64,000 bases of DNA, from positions 1-64,000 of the forward strand of contig NZ_JVKV01000070.1 of NCBI RefSeq assembly GCF_001072375.1, given 5' to 3'. A model generated the notes under the pieces. That model ran no database searches. It was not told where the DNA came from and was given only the letters and a program-made list of their open reading frames with translations. The stretch comes from Streptococcus pseudopneumoniae. Its GTDB lineage: Bacteria; Bacillota; Bacilli; Lactobacillales; Streptococcaceae. Positions 33,265 to 44,756 of this stretch are shown in pieces. Made by a program: the position numbers and the translations under genes. How positions within the stretch are numbered: the stretch's first letter is position 1; each line of letters begins with the position of its first letter.

Positions 33265-34143
33265 TTATTCTAAAGCGCTAGCTCCTGCCACGATTTCTGT
33301 GATTTCTTGTGTAATCGCCGCCTGTCTGGCACGGTTATACTGGATTGTCAAATCATTAATCACTTTTTTGGCATTATCTGTCGCTGTTTGCATAGCTGTC
33401 ATACCAGCAGCATTTTCAGCTGTCTTGGCATCAATAATAGCACCATAAATCATACTTTCTGCAAACTGTGGCAGCAATTGATTCAAGATTTCTTCACGAC
33501 TTGTTTCAAGCTCAAATGTCAAGCTATAGTTATCATCTGCTTCATTTGGATCCAAGTCCACGATTGGAAGCATCTGTTCTACACGCATTTGACTTGTCAA
33601 TGTATTCACGTGGTGGTTGTAGCAAACGTAGAGCTCATCGAAAAGTTCGTTTTGATACATTTCAATCGTTTTTGTAATAATCTTACGAACTTCATCAAAG
33701 CTTGGTTGGCTTGCAAGTCCACGCAATTCATAGATAGGTTGAATACCACGTGATTTGAAGAAATCGGCTCCCATACCACCAATACAGATGACTTCAAAAT
33801 CATCACCTGAAGGATGGTATTCTTGCTGAATTTCCATGACAGCTTTTAAGATTGAAGAATTATATCCTCCAACAAGACCACGGTCAGATGTAATGACGAT
33901 ATAGCCTGTTTTTTTGACGGGGCGACTGATCAACATAGGGTTAGTTGATCCGCCTGCACCATCTCCGTGGAGGATATCTGTAACTAGTTTACGCACTTTT
34001 TGTGCATACACTTGGAAGTTACGAGCTGCTTCTTCAGAACGACCTAACTTAGCTGCAGAAACCATCTGCATAGCGTTAGTAATTTGACTAGTATTTTTTG
34101 TTGAGGCGATTTTTGTTTTAATATCATTTAGAGATACTGCCAT
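33265..34143 (-). CDS. atpG: ATP synthase F1 gamma subunit
   Basis: A 292-aa rotor shaft protein. Long N- and C-terminal helices ([21 protein letters not shown] at the start, written here as [41 protein letters not shown] at the end, key part [12 protein letters not shown]) form the coiled coil that turns inside the alpha-beta ring. A Rossmann-like middle contains [11 protein letters not shown]. It starts 15 bases after the atpA stop. Confidence 0.98.
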   Translation of the reverse strand: MAVSLNDIKTKIASTKNTSQITNAMQMVSAAKLGRSEEAARNFQVYAQKVRKLVTDILHGDGAGGSTNPMLISRPVKKTGYIVITSDRGLVGGYNSSILKAVMEIQQEYHPSGDDFEVICIGGMGADFFKSRGIQPIYELRGLASQPSFDEVRKIITKTIEMYQNELFDELYVCYNHHVNTLTSQMRVEQMLPIVDLDPNEADDNYSLTFELETSREEILNQLLPQFAESMIYGAIIDAKTAENAAGMTAMQTATDNAKKVINDLTIQYNRARQAAITQEITEIVAGASALE

Positions 34144-34158
34144 CTGACACCTCTATTC

Positions 34159-36214
<2,056 letters not shown>

Positions 36215-36215
<1 letters not shown>

Positions 36216-36709
36216 TAAGCTTCTCCTAGCTGATCAATATACTGATCAATGAGTTCTTTGTGGGCATGACCGTCAAGGTTTTGTGAGATAATTTTTCCAG
36301 CTAGACTAACTGTCAAATCTGCTACCTCACCTTTAACGCTTTGTAAAGCCTCTGCTTTGTTTTGCGCAATTTCTTGGTTAGCTTTTTCTTTCAAGCGACC
36401 AGCTTCTAGCTTAGCTTCAGCCAGAATATCTGATTTGCTCTTTTCAGCTGTTTCCTTTGCATTCTCGATAATCGTTTTAGCTTCGGTACGGCTACCTGCT
36501 AGCTCAGCCTCTCGCTTACTTGCTAGTTCCTCAGCCTTTTTACGAGCTTCCTCAGCACCATCAATATCTGAAGAAATCTTTTCAGCACGTTGATCCAAAA
36601 TACTGGTAATATTTCCCCAAGCATATTTCTTAACTAAAAAAATTAATAAAAGGAAGGAACCAGCGATAAGAATAAAGTCACCGATAATGGTACTAATAGT
36701 TAAATCCAT
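36215..36709 (-). CDS. atpF: ATP synthase Fo subunit b
   Basis: A 164-aa peripheral stalk protein: one N-terminal membrane helix (about 8-27) followed by a long charged helix rich in Ala, Glu and Lys ([20 protein letters not shown]) that dimerises and reaches up to F1, and a C-terminal delta-binding segment. It overlaps atpH by one base and follows atpB by about 18 bases. Confidence 0.98.
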
Positions 36710-36727
36710 CTTCTAATCCTCCTCTAC

Positions 36728-37444
36728 TTACTCTTCCTCACCATTTACCTTTTTACCAATGTACATAGAAGACAACATGGTAAATACATACGCTTGAATA
36801 CATGAAATGAAAATTGAAAAGGCTGTCCATAACATGTTTGCAATAAAGGCAAAAGGATACCAATAAAAGGCATATTGTGACAAGGCTAATAACAATCCTG
36901 CCAAGACCTCACCGGCGAAAATATTTCCGTAAATCCGAATCGCCAAGGAGGCAAAATTGGTGAACTCTTCTAAAACGTTCATCGGAGTCATAAAGCCAGG
37001 AGTAACAAATGCTCTCAAATATTCTTTAACGCCTCTACGACGAATTCCTTCTACATGGGCGATCAAAGTGATCAATAAGGAGAGGGATAAATCGTATCCA
37101 AGGTTGGCTGTTGGGGAAGTCCACAAGTTATAACCGTTTGTTGTTTGTACTTTTGCCATTAAGCCAATATTGTTGGCAACCAAGATAAACAGAAATAGAG
37201 AGAACAAGAACAAGGAATAATCCTTGATATATGAATCTCCAATGTTTGGTTTTGTAAAACCAATCACAAAGTCATAAATCATCTCAAGAGCATTCTGTTT
37301 GCCCTTTGGACGGATGGCCATTTTACGACTTGCCCAGTAGACAAAGGCAAAAACCATCAAAACAGTTACAAGAGACATGGCAAGCAGGGTCAAATCAAAG
37401 GATATTGGTCCAATATTAACGGTTGGATTCAAACTTTCTTCCAT
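36728..37444 (-). CDS. atpB: ATP synthase Fo subunit a
   Basis: A 238-aa membrane protein forming the proton half-channels beside the c-ring. Five or six helices are visible. The essential Arg lies in the [14 protein letters not shown] segment (near 168-181), within the family signature. It follows atpE by about 33 bases and has the usual streptococcal length. Confidence 0.98.
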   Translation of the reverse strand: MEESLNPTVNIGPISFDLTLLAMSLVTVLMVFAFVYWASRKMAIRPKGKQNALEMIYDFVIGFTKPNIGDSYIKDYSLFLFSLFLFILVANNIGLMAKVQTTNGYNLWTSPTANLGYDLSLSLLITLIAHVEGIRRRGVKEYLRAFVTPGFMTPMNVLEEFTNFASLAIRIYGNIFAGEVLAGLLLALSQYAFYWYPFAFIANMLWTAFSIFISCIQAYVFTMLSSMYIGKKVNGEEE

Positions 37445-37476
37445 GGTTTGACACCTCCATTTCTAAATAGAGTTGT

Positions 37477-37677
37477 CTATTTGATAACGAATGACATCGC
37501 CAAGGTTACAAAGAAAGTTCCTTCGATAAAGGCAATCCCCATGATCATCAAACTACGCAATTGTGGAATGATATCTGGTTGGCGTGCTGCAGATTTGAAC
37601 AAACCGTTCATCAAAAATCCTTCTGCAAGAGATACACCCATACAGGCAAGACATAGACCGAAAAATGTTAAATTCAT
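37477..37677 (-). CDS. atpE: ATP synthase Fo subunit c
   Basis: A 66-aa hairpin of two membrane helices with the polar loop ARQPD (about 31-35) and the proton-carrying Glu in AFIEGTF (residue 52). It is the first gene of the operon, as usual in streptococci. The sequence [20 protein letters not shown] differs at several points from the pneumococcal protein I remember, which favours a commensal mitis-group relative. In some literature on streptococci the gene is called atpC. Confidence 0.97.
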   Translation of the reverse strand: MNLTFFGLCLACMGVSLAEGFLMNGLFKSAARQPDIIPQLRSLMIMGIAFIEGTFFVTLAMSFVIK

Positions 37678-37714
37678 GACGAATTCTCCTTTTTTAAATT
37701 AAATTTACTTCCCT

Positions 37715-37743
37715 AGTTTAGTCCTAAAATTTGCTTTTGTCAA
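37715..37743 (-). promoter_or_regulatory. atp operon promoter
   Basis: Minus strand: TTGACA (37738-37743), a 17-base spacer, TAAACT (37715-37720). The transcript leader of about 35 bases runs to the atpE ribosome site AAAAAAGGAG. Confidence 0.8.
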
Positions 37744-37756
37744 CTCTTTACTAGCA

Positions 37757-37771
37757 TTGAAAGCGTTTCAA
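37757..37771. promoter_or_regulatory. 15-bp palindrome upstream of the atp promoter
   Basis: TTGAAAGCGTTTCAA: perfect arms TTGAAA/TTTCAA around GCG, 13 bases upstream of the -35. It resembles a catabolite repression (cre) site but is one base shorter than the 14-base consensus core. It may bind CcpA weakly or a different regulator. Confidence 0.5.
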
Positions 37772-37872
37772 ATCATTTATTTCTAATTTTACGATTTTCA
37801 AGACAATCATATAGAAAATTTTAATGTCTTTTCAGGTTATTTTCCTTATCTTTCCTATTTTTCTGAAAAGAA

Positions 37873-37898
37873 AAATCCAAGTTTTACAACTTGGATTT
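37873..37898 (-). terminator. Terminator after the CHY zinc finger gene
   Basis: AAATCCAAGTT (37873-37883) pairs with AACTTGGATTT (37888-37898), and the minus strand continues with TTTTTC. It lies nine bases from the stop codon. Confidence 0.9.
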
Positions 37899-37906
37899 AT
37901 CGTTTC

Positions 37907-38218
37907 TTATTTAAAATAATATAAATGGTGGCTCTGGCAAGCTGGATTGAATGCAGCTTTACAGTGAGGACAGTTTCCTTTCTCTGTATATTCCTCATAA
38001 GTTAGGGTCGTCTTACAGGAACCACATAAGATAGGTTTATTCTGTTTAAGTCTTAAAGGATAGGGAGAAAATGTGTGCTCCTCTAGCGTATTGTGACACT
38101 GATAACAGGCATAGTATTTCTTACACTCATTACACTGGAGCGCTACGATATCTTTATCACTATGGTAATGAACACATCTGCTTTCATCATCTACTAGTAA
38201 TCCATGAGCTTGAACCAT
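37907..38218 (-). CDS. CHY zinc finger protein
   Basis: A 103-aa zinc protein. The ligands are visible as CVHYHSDKDIVALQC, CNECKKYYACYQCH, LCGSCKTTL and CPHCKAAFNPACQSHH, matching the CHY-type zinc finger that binds three zinc ions. Bacterial members are uncharacterised. It follows the U32 protein gene by 13 bases and is probably in the same transcript, ended by the hairpin just downstream. Confidence 0.9.
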   Translation of the reverse strand: MVQAHGLLVDDESRCVHYHSDKDIVALQCNECKKYYACYQCHNTLEEHTFSPYPLRLKQNKPILCGSCKTTLTYEEYTEKGNCPHCKAAFNPACQSHHLYYFK

Positions 38219-38231
38219 TGACTTTCCTTAT

Positions 38232-39518
38232 CTAGGCACGAACTGTAACGCTTGTTCCATCTTCTTTGTAAAGATTAATCAAACCTTCTTTCAAAGCACG
38301 GACCATATCACCTGCTTGTACTGGTTGTGGAACCTTGATAGTTAAAAGTTCCATTGGATTTGGTGCACGGTCAATCTTGTTACCTTTGGCATCATGAAGG
38401 TCTTCGATATAAGTTTCAAAATGGCGGAAACCTGGGCCATAAAACTCAACTTGGTCTCCTTCGTTGATAACGTTACGTTGGCGAATAGTTGCTGTTTGCG
38501 TTGCATCATCATAAGCTACTACTTCAGCAACAAACTTGTATTCTGGAATCTTACGACGAGCACCGAATAGTTGTTCGTTTTCAGATGGTGTTCCGTAATA
38601 GAAACCTGTAGCCAATTCACGTTGGGCAACCTTCCACATTTCATCAATCAAGTCTTGCTTGATAGCTTCAAACTTTTCAGGACTTTCAAGGTAGGCATCA
38701 ACAGCAGCCTTGTAGCAGTTTGTCACTGTTGAAACATAGTGGATGGACTTCATACGTCCTTCAATTTTAAGACTGTCCACACCATTTTCAATCATATCTG
38801 GGATATGGTCAATCATAGACATATCAACCGCAGACATGGAGAACTCTTCAGGAATTTCTCCCTTAAGACTCTTACGCTCTTTACCAAATGGCATATCGTA
38901 AAGGTCATATTTCCAACGGCAAGATTGTGAACATCCACCACGGTTGGCATCACGCATACTCATGTGGTTAGAAAGGGTACAACGGCCAGAATATGAGATA
39001 CACATAGCTCCATGTACAAAAGCTTCAATCTCAACGTCTGTACGTTTGCGAATTTCTGCCAATTCTTCCATAGAAACCTCACGCGCCAAAACGACACGAG
39101 TCAATCCAAGTTCTTTCCAGAATTCAAGAGTTTCATAGTTGGTCGCACTAGCTTGTGTTGAAAGGTGGATTTCAAGTCCTGGTGCTTCTGTTGCTGCAAT
39201 CATGATTAAGGCAGGGTCAGAAACGATAACCGCTGCAATACCGATATCACGCAATTTACGGAACCATTCTCCAGCACCTTCTTCATTTCCCTCGTGCATA
39301 ACCATATTGGCAGCCACATAAACCTTAGCTCCATACTTAGCCGCGAACTGTACTCCTTCTTCCATTTGTTCGAAAGTGAAGTTTCCTGCACGACTACGTA
39401 GACCATAGGCCTGACCACCAATAAAGACTGCATCTGCTCCGTATTGAACAGCTACTTTTAGTTTTTCTAGTGTTCCTGCAGGTGATAGAACCTCAGGACG
39501 TTTCAAAGTTTTTGTCAT
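38232..39518 (-). CDS. U32 family tRNA hydroxylation protein (TrhP-like)
   Basis: A 428-aa protein of the U32 'peptidase' family with the signature EAFVHGAMCISYSGRCTLSN (near 165-184) and further cysteines in GGCSQSC, which bind an iron-sulfur cluster. Family members TrhP/RlhA use prephenate-derived chemistry to hydroxylate RNA bases. In Bacillus and E. coli, TrhP makes 5-hydroxyuridine at tRNA position 34. The ATG at 39518 follows GGAG closely; a TTG six codons earlier is rejected. The old peptidase name is probably misleading. Confidence 0.88.
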   Translation of the reverse strand: MTKTLKRPEVLSPAGTLEKLKVAVQYGADAVFIGGQAYGLRSRAGNFTFEQMEEGVQFAAKYGAKVYVAANMVMHEGNEEGAGEWFRKLRDIGIAAVIVSDPALIMIAATEAPGLEIHLSTQASATNYETLEFWKELGLTRVVLAREVSMEELAEIRKRTDVEIEAFVHGAMCISYSGRCTLSNHMSMRDANRGGCSQSCRWKYDLYDMPFGKERKSLKGEIPEEFSMSAVDMSMIDHIPDMIENGVDSLKIEGRMKSIHYVSTVTNCYKAAVDAYLESPEKFEAIKQDLIDEMWKVAQRELATGFYYGTPSENEQLFGARRKIPEYKFVAEVVAYDDATQTATIRQRNVINEGDQVEFYGPGFRHFETYIEDLHDAKGNKIDRAPNPMELLTIKVPQPVQAGDMVRALKEGLINLYKEDGTSVTVRA

Positions 39519-39563
39519 TTTTTCTCCTATTTGCAATATAAAAGTTTGACACCAATCTTAACT

Positions 39564-39592
39564 ATTTTATAGTAAACAGGATTCAAAATCAA
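39564..39592 (-). promoter_or_regulatory. Promoter of the U32/CHY operon
   Basis: Minus strand: TTGATT (39587-39592), a 17-base spacer, TAAAAT (39564-39569), about 45 bases before the start codon. Confidence 0.65.
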
Positions 39593-39643
39593 GCCTTGAA
39601 TGATTGTTTAGACAATTTTAATGTTTAGTTTTCTCTGAAAACC

Positions 39644-41863
39644 TTATTGAACAGTTTCAACATTCCAAGTAGTCCAGCCTTTAAAACGTATAGCACCCTT
39701 TTTGTCAGTTTTTAATACCAAATTCTCAAGTTCTTTATCTTCTTGGTTATTCTCCCCATTTTTAACTTTAAATGATTTTTTCTTGTCTATTGAAATGACC
39801 GTGATTTTAGGGTGTACAGTTTTGAAGACCTCACCATCTGTCTTTTTCTTCGATGCTTGCTGATGAGTTAGCACTACATCTGCTTGGATTTTTGGATAAG
39901 ACTTGGTTAATAACTTCTCCTCTATATTTCCAGTAACTAGAAAGGTTTGATTTAGTAACTTTCCATACATTGTAATTGAATCATTTTTATCCTTATTTTG
40001 AGTTTCGATTACTTCCAAACTACTCCCAAAAACAAATAAGCTGTCTCCTTTTTTAATTGAACGTAGGTTGACTTTGCTTTCCTTCAACTTATCCATGAAT
40101 TCTCTCTGTGATAGAGTTTCTTCAGTTACTAGAATCTCTCTAAGCTGGAAGGCTTTACTGATTTCTAACACATGATCTAACTGCTTAGTATCACTAGTCG
40201 TCAGAACCAACTGATCAATCTTGGCCACTCCTCGACTTTTCAGATAAGGAATTAAACTACGTTTGGCATTGCTGGTAATAGCTTTCTCCTGCCAGACTTC
40301 TTTCTTTTCAACTGCTAGTTTTTCACCAACATCCAGTAGTATGGTCTTTCCTGTCATGTCTCTTAGGAAAATGCTTCGCCCCTGTTCCATATCTAGGACT
40401 GTGATTTCATTTTCCAGTGGATGTTTGGTTACTAAAAAGAATGAGATGGCAACTATGACAAGCATAGATATTTTTTTCAAATTCTTTCGATAGTCATAGA
40501 TGAGAGCTAAAGTAATCAAAAGAAGGATTAAAATCCAAAGACTCGGCTGTCCAAAAACAAGTGGCCTCGTAGATAGCTGAGAAATATAGCGAATGATGTT
40601 TTCAAGCCATTCAAAGAGAAAGTTGAACTGGGTGATGGGATATATAAATGACAGACAGAAGATAATCGATAAAAGTGGCAATAGGACCATGTCAAACAAG
40701 AATGAAAAGACAAATGTCAAGAGAATGGACAACGGTTGGAATTCAGAAAAGTAAAAAGATAAAATTGGCAGAATTCCCAAGGAAATAATGCAACTCTCTC
40801 TAACCAGACCTTTTACCCCTGCTACTTCCTCACCAGTCATTGTCAGGATAAAGGCATAAGCACAGGAAAGAACTCCCCCAGCAGTTAAGAAAAAGTTCGG
40901 CATGATTAAAAATAGAATAAGAATTGTCAAAGCAAAATTATCCAGTGACTTAAAGCCATGCTGAGCCAATAGCTTTTGTAGAAGACTACGAATAACTGAA
41001 GCTGAAAATCCTGTCAAGCCTGCATAAAACAAAGAAAAGGGATAAGCTAGCCATTTGAACTTCTCTTGTGTCAAGCCCAATCGCAAGAGTAACTTTTTAA
41101 AAGAATCCATGAAGAATCCAACCTGCATCCCAGACAAAGCAAAAAGATGAATAATCCCTAGACTCGAGTAGAGTTCATTCATTTCCTCAAAGTCTGTATC
41201 TAAATGTCCCAATAAAAGACCTGTCATATAATTGCGCATGGGATTGGGAAAATTCCGTTTAATCCAAACAACTGCTTTTCTCCGCAAACTTGATAGATTT
41301 TCTTCAATATCCCAACTACTCGTTTTCCTTAATTCAACAATTTCTGATATAGTCAAGGTCTGATAAATTCCCTGCGTTTTGAGATAGTTTCGATAATCAA
41401 AACCCGCAAAATTACTGGCTCCTTGAGGACTAGCTAACTTGCCTTTCACAACCATTTCATACAGATCAGACAACTGCTGAAATTTTTCCTTTTCAACTTC
41501 TGATTGAAGTTTATAATAGACCTGAAAGAGTCTACCATCAGCCTTGCCACGAAAAGATAAGCTATCACCATTCACCTTGATGGTGTCAGGTAATATTTTC
41601 ACTGTATCAACCGTGTCTACAAGATTCAGACTGGCTTCGTCTTGCTGCCATTTTTGAAAAATAAACCAACTCCCAAAAAGTCCACAAATCAAGAGAACCT
41701 TGGTCACAGTTTTCCATGGAAATTGGAAAAAGAGGCAGACTAGTAAAAAGGCAAAGCCCAAAAGTGCTAATACACTTGCTGAAAAAATTGCATAGTAGAG
41801 CCATAGCAAAAGAAAACTAAGATATATTTTGGGGATGGGAAAACGATTAATCCACTGTGACAT
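39644..41863 (-). CDS. comEC: ComEC DNA uptake channel
   Basis: A 739-aa membrane protein that moves single-stranded DNA across the membrane during transformation. An N-terminal OB-like extracellular domain (about 60-180) is followed by the competence domain with about ten helices, including HLFALSGMQVGFF and GLTGFSASVIRS, and a C-terminal metallo-beta-lactamase-like domain (from about 470: ITVLDMEQGRSIF, LLDVGE, DQLVLTTSDTKQLDH). The usual HxHxDH motif is degenerate in that last domain, as I recall for streptococcal ComEC. It overlaps comEA by 17 bases. Confidence 0.95.
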   Translation of the reverse strand: MSQWINRFPIPKIYLSFLLLWLYYAIFSASVLALLGFAFLLVCLFFQFPWKTVTKVLLICGLFGSWFIFQKWQQDEASLNLVDTVDTVKILPDTIKVNGDSLSFRGKADGRLFQVYYKLQSEVEKEKFQQLSDLYEMVVKGKLASPQGASNFAGFDYRNYLKTQGIYQTLTISEIVELRKTSSWDIEENLSSLRRKAVVWIKRNFPNPMRNYMTGLLLGHLDTDFEEMNELYSSLGIIHLFALSGMQVGFFMDSFKKLLLRLGLTQEKFKWLAYPFSLFYAGLTGFSASVIRSLLQKLLAQHGFKSLDNFALTILILFLIMPNFFLTAGGVLSCAYAFILTMTGEEVAGVKGLVRESCIISLGILPILSFYFSEFQPLSILLTFVFSFLFDMVLLPLLSIIFCLSFIYPITQFNFLFEWLENIIRYISQLSTRPLVFGQPSLWILILLLITLALIYDYRKNLKKISMLVIVAISFFLVTKHPLENEITVLDMEQGRSIFLRDMTGKTILLDVGEKLAVEKKEVWQEKAITSNAKRSLIPYLKSRGVAKIDQLVLTTSDTKQLDHVLEISKAFQLREILVTEETLSQREFMDKLKESKVNLRSIKKGDSLFVFGSSLEVIETQNKDKNDSITMYGKLLNQTFLVTGNIEEKLLTKSYPKIQADVVLTHQQASKKKTDGEVFKTVHPKITVISIDKKKSFKVKNGENNQEDKELENLVLKTDKKGAIRFKGWTTWNVETVQ

Positions 41864-42488
41864 ACTCTTTTAACTTTTCTATCGTTTTTGCACCAATACC
41901 AGAAACCTTTTTGAGATCATCAACTGACTTGAACTTACCATTAGACTCACGATGATCAATAATATCTTGCGCACGTTTCGCACCTAAGCCTTTGACTTGT
42001 TTCAGTTCCTCTAAACTGGCTTTATTGAGATTGACTTTCTTATTTTCTTTGGTGCTGGAAGCTTTTGACTGCGCCTCTTGACTAGTAGCTTCTTCCTTAG
42101 TCGAAACATAGACAAGTGCTTCATCGCTAATTCTCTGGGCAAGATTGATAGACTTACTATCGGCATTATCTGTCAGTCCACCAGCTTTTTGAACAGCATC
42201 ATTGATACGACTTCCAACTGGTAAATCATAGATTCCAGGTGATTTGACGGCACCTTTGACATCTACAGTAATCAAATCTTGCTCCACCACTTCTTCCTTC
42301 TGATTTTTATCTTCCTTTTCATCCGTCGAATCCTTAGAAATAACTGCAACTTCCGTTTGCAAATTACTTTCCTTGGCAGGTGTTTGAGCGAATGGCTTTA
42401 GGAGGAAAAATCCACCCAAGACTAAACCCAAAATAGCACAGATAACAATGATTTTATATTCTTTGATTTTCTCAATAAGTTCTTCCAT
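41847..42488 (-). CDS. comEA: ComEA competence DNA receptor
   Basis: A 213-aa membrane-anchored DNA-binding protein that captures double-stranded DNA outside the membrane. One membrane helix (about 12-30), a charged linker, an SLBB domain (about 72-125) and two helix-hairpin-helix motifs (LEELKQVKGLGAKRAQDII and LKKVSGIGAKTIEKL) are visible. It leads the comEA-comEC operon, controlled by the competence sigma factor box 20 bases before the ATG. Confidence 0.96.
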   Translation of the reverse strand: MEELIEKIKEYKIIVICAILGLVLGGFFLLKPFAQTPAKESNLQTEVAVISKDSTDEKEDKNQKEEVVEQDLITVDVKGAVKSPGIYDLPVGSRINDAVQKAGGLTDNADSKSINLAQRISDEALVYVSTKEEATSQEAQSKASSTKENKKVNLNKASLEELKQVKGLGAKRAQDIIDHRESNGKFKSVDDLKKVSGIGAKTIEKLKEYVTVD

Positions 42489-42508
42489 ATTTTCTCCTCT
42501 CTTAGCTT

Positions 42509-42516
42509 ATTCGTAA
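42509..42516 (-). promoter_or_regulatory. ComX (SigX) combox of comEA-comEC
   Basis: The minus strand reads TACGAATA with T-rich DNA just upstream. This is the exact consensus of late competence promoters used by the alternative sigma factor ComX in streptococci. It lies 20 bases before the comEA start, which makes a very short leader. Confidence 0.92.
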
Positions 42517-42524
42517 GAGAAAGA

Positions 42525-42553
42525 AAAAACAGCTGAAAAATCTTTTCAACTGC
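42525..42553 (-). terminator. Terminator after the acetyltransferase gene
   Basis: CAGCTGAAAAA (42531-42541) pairs with TTTTCAACTG (42544-42553) with one G-U or mismatch, then TTTTTT on the minus strand. It abuts the acetyltransferase stop and insulates the comEA promoter from read-through. Confidence 0.8.
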
Positions 42554-43123
42554 TTACTTATTTGCAAAATAATCTTCCTTGGTTAAAATGTAATGTACAC
42601 GTGTTACAATTCGTCCTGGTTCTTTATAGTCCATTCTAGCATATGGTTCTTCGTAGGAGAAGTGCATACCTGATTTCTCCATGACTTTTCCTGATGCAGG
42701 ATTATCCTTATCATGAAAAGCCGTCAACTTATTCATTCCTATCTTTTCAAAAGCTAGTTCAATCACGGCTCGATTGGCTTCAGTTGTCAAACCTTGATTC
42801 CAATATTTTTGATTGATAATGTAACCAATGGCTGCCTTCTTAAGAACAGTATCCATCTTGTGCAGGTCAATAGTTCCGATAAACTCTCCAGTACTTTTTA
42901 GTTCAATTCCCCATCGGCCCAATGGATTGGCTAGATAAAACTGGGCAATATTGTTCTTAGTTTCCTCTAGACTTTGATTGGTTGGAAAAGTAAATCGCGT
43001 ATTTTCCTTGTCTGAAGCATATTCAAACATGGCTTCTGCATCATCAAGTGTCACAGGTCTAAGAACTAAGCGTTCTGTTTCGATAATTTGATGCTTGGCT
43101 AGTTTGATAAATAGTGATTCCAT
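42554..43123 (-). CDS. GNAT family N-acetyltransferase (RimJ/RimL-like)
   Basis: A 189-aa acetyl-CoA-dependent transferase. The start IIETERLVLRPVTLDDAEAM is typical of the RimJ/RimL subgroup, as are the middle GTIDLHKMD and the C-terminal NKLTAFHDKDNPASGKVMEKSGM segment (key part NPASGKVMEKSG). The ATG at 43123 after AGAGGT is chosen; a TTG five codons earlier lies over the ribosome site. The acceptor, protein or small molecule, cannot be told. It is divergent from ald, with a terminator between it and comEA. Confidence 0.9.
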   Translation of the reverse strand: MESLFIKLAKHQIIETERLVLRPVTLDDAEAMFEYASDKENTRFTFPTNQSLEETKNNIAQFYLANPLGRWGIELKSTGEFIGTIDLHKMDTVLKKAAIGYIINQKYWNQGLTTEANRAVIELAFEKIGMNKLTAFHDKDNPASGKVMEKSGMHFSYEEPYARMDYKEPGRIVTRVHYILTKEDYFANK

Positions 43124-43188
43124 GATTGCACCTCTCAAAATAGATTGCTAAAAGAATAACATAAAAGAAATAGGTTTACAAGTTTTTC

Positions 43189-43217
43189 TTGCAATTTAAA
43201 ACGGTTTCATATACAAT
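43189..43217 (+). promoter_or_regulatory. ald promoter
   Basis: TTGCAA (43189-43194), a 17-base spacer, TACAAT (43212-43217), leaving a leader of about 70 bases before the ald ATG. Confidence 0.75.
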
Positions 43218-43291
43218 AAAGTCATCACAAAAACTCTGAAGAATGATGTGATACATAAATTGAAACAGCTTAATAGAAAGTGAGTTATCCT

Positions 43292-44404
43292 ATGTTAATT
43301 GGAATTCCAAAGGAAATTAAAAATAATGAAAATCGTGTTGCTCTGACACCTGCTGGTGTACAAAGTCTCGTTGGTCGTGGCCACCGTGTCCTCATCGAAA
43401 CAAATGCTGGACTTGGATCTGGTTTTACTGATGCTGACTATGAAAAACAAGGAGCAGAAATTGTCGCAACTGCTGCTGAAGCCTGGTCTGCAGAATTGGT
43501 TGTTAAAGTCAAGGAACCGCTTGCTAGTGAGTACCAGTTCTTGCGTGAAGACTTACTTCTCTTCACCTACTTGCACATGGCTGCCGCTCCAGAATTGGCT
43601 GATGCTATGCTTGCAGCTAAAACAACGGGTGTTGCTTATGAGACAGTCCGTGATACTCAAGGACAACTTCCTCTCCTCGTCCCAATGAGTGAGGTTGCTG
43701 GTCGTATGGCAGTCCAAATCGGAGCCCACTTCTTGACGAAACAAGCTGGCGGTTCAGGAGTTCTACTCGGTGGGGTTCCTGGTGTTCCTAAAGGAAAAGT
43801 AACCATTATCGGTGGTGGTGTCGTTGGTACACACGCAGCTCGCATCGCTCTTGGTTTGGGAGCTCAAGTAACCATTCTTGATATCAGTGCTAAACGTCTC
43901 TCTGTCCTTGAAGACGTCTTTGGTCACCAAATCCAAACCCTCATGTCTAATCCATTTAATATCGAAGCAAGTGTACGTGAAGCAGACGTTGTGATCGGTG
44001 CAGTATTGATTCCTGGTGCCAAAGCACCAAAATTGGTAACAGATGACATGGTTCAACAAATGCGTCCTGGTTCTGTCATCGTTGACGTTGCTGTAGACCA
44101 AGGTGGCGTTATCGCTACAGCTGACCGTGTAACAACTCACGATGAACCTGTCTATGAAAAACACGGTGTTCTTCACTATGCCGTTGCTAACATTCCTGGA
44201 GCAGTTGCTCGCACATCTACGATTGCCCTTACAAATGTGACTCTTCCATATATCGAAGCCTTGGCAGGAAAAGGATTTAAGAAAGCTATCCTTGAAGACG
44301 CAGGCTTGCTTGAAGGTGTGACAACCTATCAAGGATACCTCACCAGCCAGCCAGTTGCAGAAGGCTTGAATCGTGACTTCACTTCAATCAGTGAACTTGT
44401 CTAA
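43292..44404 (+). CDS. ald: Alanine dehydrogenase
   Basis: A 370-aa NAD-dependent enzyme interconverting L-alanine and pyruvate plus ammonia. Visible are the substrate-binding start [20 protein letters not shown], the catalytic His in TYLHMAA (near 96), the NAD-binding [20 protein letters not shown] (near 173) and the C-terminal [13 protein letters not shown]. The length is canonical and the frame intact. The ATG at 43292 is used rather than the GTG four codons upstream. I remember the pneumococcal gene at the matching locus as frameshifted, so an intact copy points to a commensal relative. Confidence 0.96.
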   Translation: MLIGIPKEIKNNENRVALTPAGVQSLVGRGHRVLIETNAGLGSGFTDADYEKQGAEIVATAAEAWSAELVVKVKEPLASEYQFLREDLLLFTYLHMAAAPELADAMLAAKTTGVAYETVRDTQGQLPLLVPMSEVAGRMAVQIGAHFLTKQAGGSGVLLGGVPGVPKGKVTIIGGGVVGTHAARIALGLGAQVTILDISAKRLSVLEDVFGHQIQTLMSNPFNIEASVREADVVIGAVLIPGAKAPKLVTDDMVQQMRPGSVIVDVAVDQGGVIATADRVTTHDEPVYEKHGVLHYAVANIPGAVARTSTIALTNVTLPYIEALAGKGFKKAILEDAGLLEGVTTYQGYLTSQPVAEGLNRDFTSISELV

Positions 44405-44434
44405 AATGATTTATAAATTTAAACTACAAAAATA

Positions 44435-44503
44435 AGAAGCTACATAAAAACTAGCTTCTAAATCTCAAAAACGAGCATTTCCGTTCTTGGAGATGCTCGT
44501 TTT
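44435..44503 (+). terminator. Two consecutive hairpins ending ald
   Basis: AGAAGCTA/TAGCTTCT (44435-44459), then AAAACGAGCAT (44468-44478) / ATGCTCGTTTT (44493-44503). The second, with flanking A- and T-runs, is the likely terminator and could work in both directions. Confidence 0.75.
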
Positions 44504-44756
44504 CTCATGTCATGGTTTATAATTTAAATTTTGATAGACTCTAGTTTCTAATCAATGTGATCACTATTTGTCAATATTAACCCTTTCAATCAATTCATTA
44601 GTTATCTAAACTAAGTCCATTAATAAATCCAAAAAGAGTATCACTATCAAAGCAAACTAAATAATTGAGTTATAAATGGCTATTTACACAAAACTGTTTC
44701 ATCATCACACTATCTAATCTCAATACATAAACCATTTTTTATCCATGCCTTTTGTC
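44504..44756. other. AT-rich spacer between ald and prtA, nothing recognised
   Basis: About 250 AT-rich bases between the convergent ends of ald and prtA. I see no reading frame with a ribosome site, no RNA gene, and no clear terminator directly behind prtA. Confidence 0.5.

Noticed and set aside
37757..37771. Confirmed CcpA cre site at the atp promoter
   Set aside because: The palindrome is one base shorter than the 14-base cre core, so I list it only as an unassigned operator candidate.
43763..44332. A 189-codon minus-strand open frame opposite ald
   Set aside because: Antisense shadow of alanine dehydrogenase with an improbable Cys/Phe-rich product and no promoter or ribosome site.
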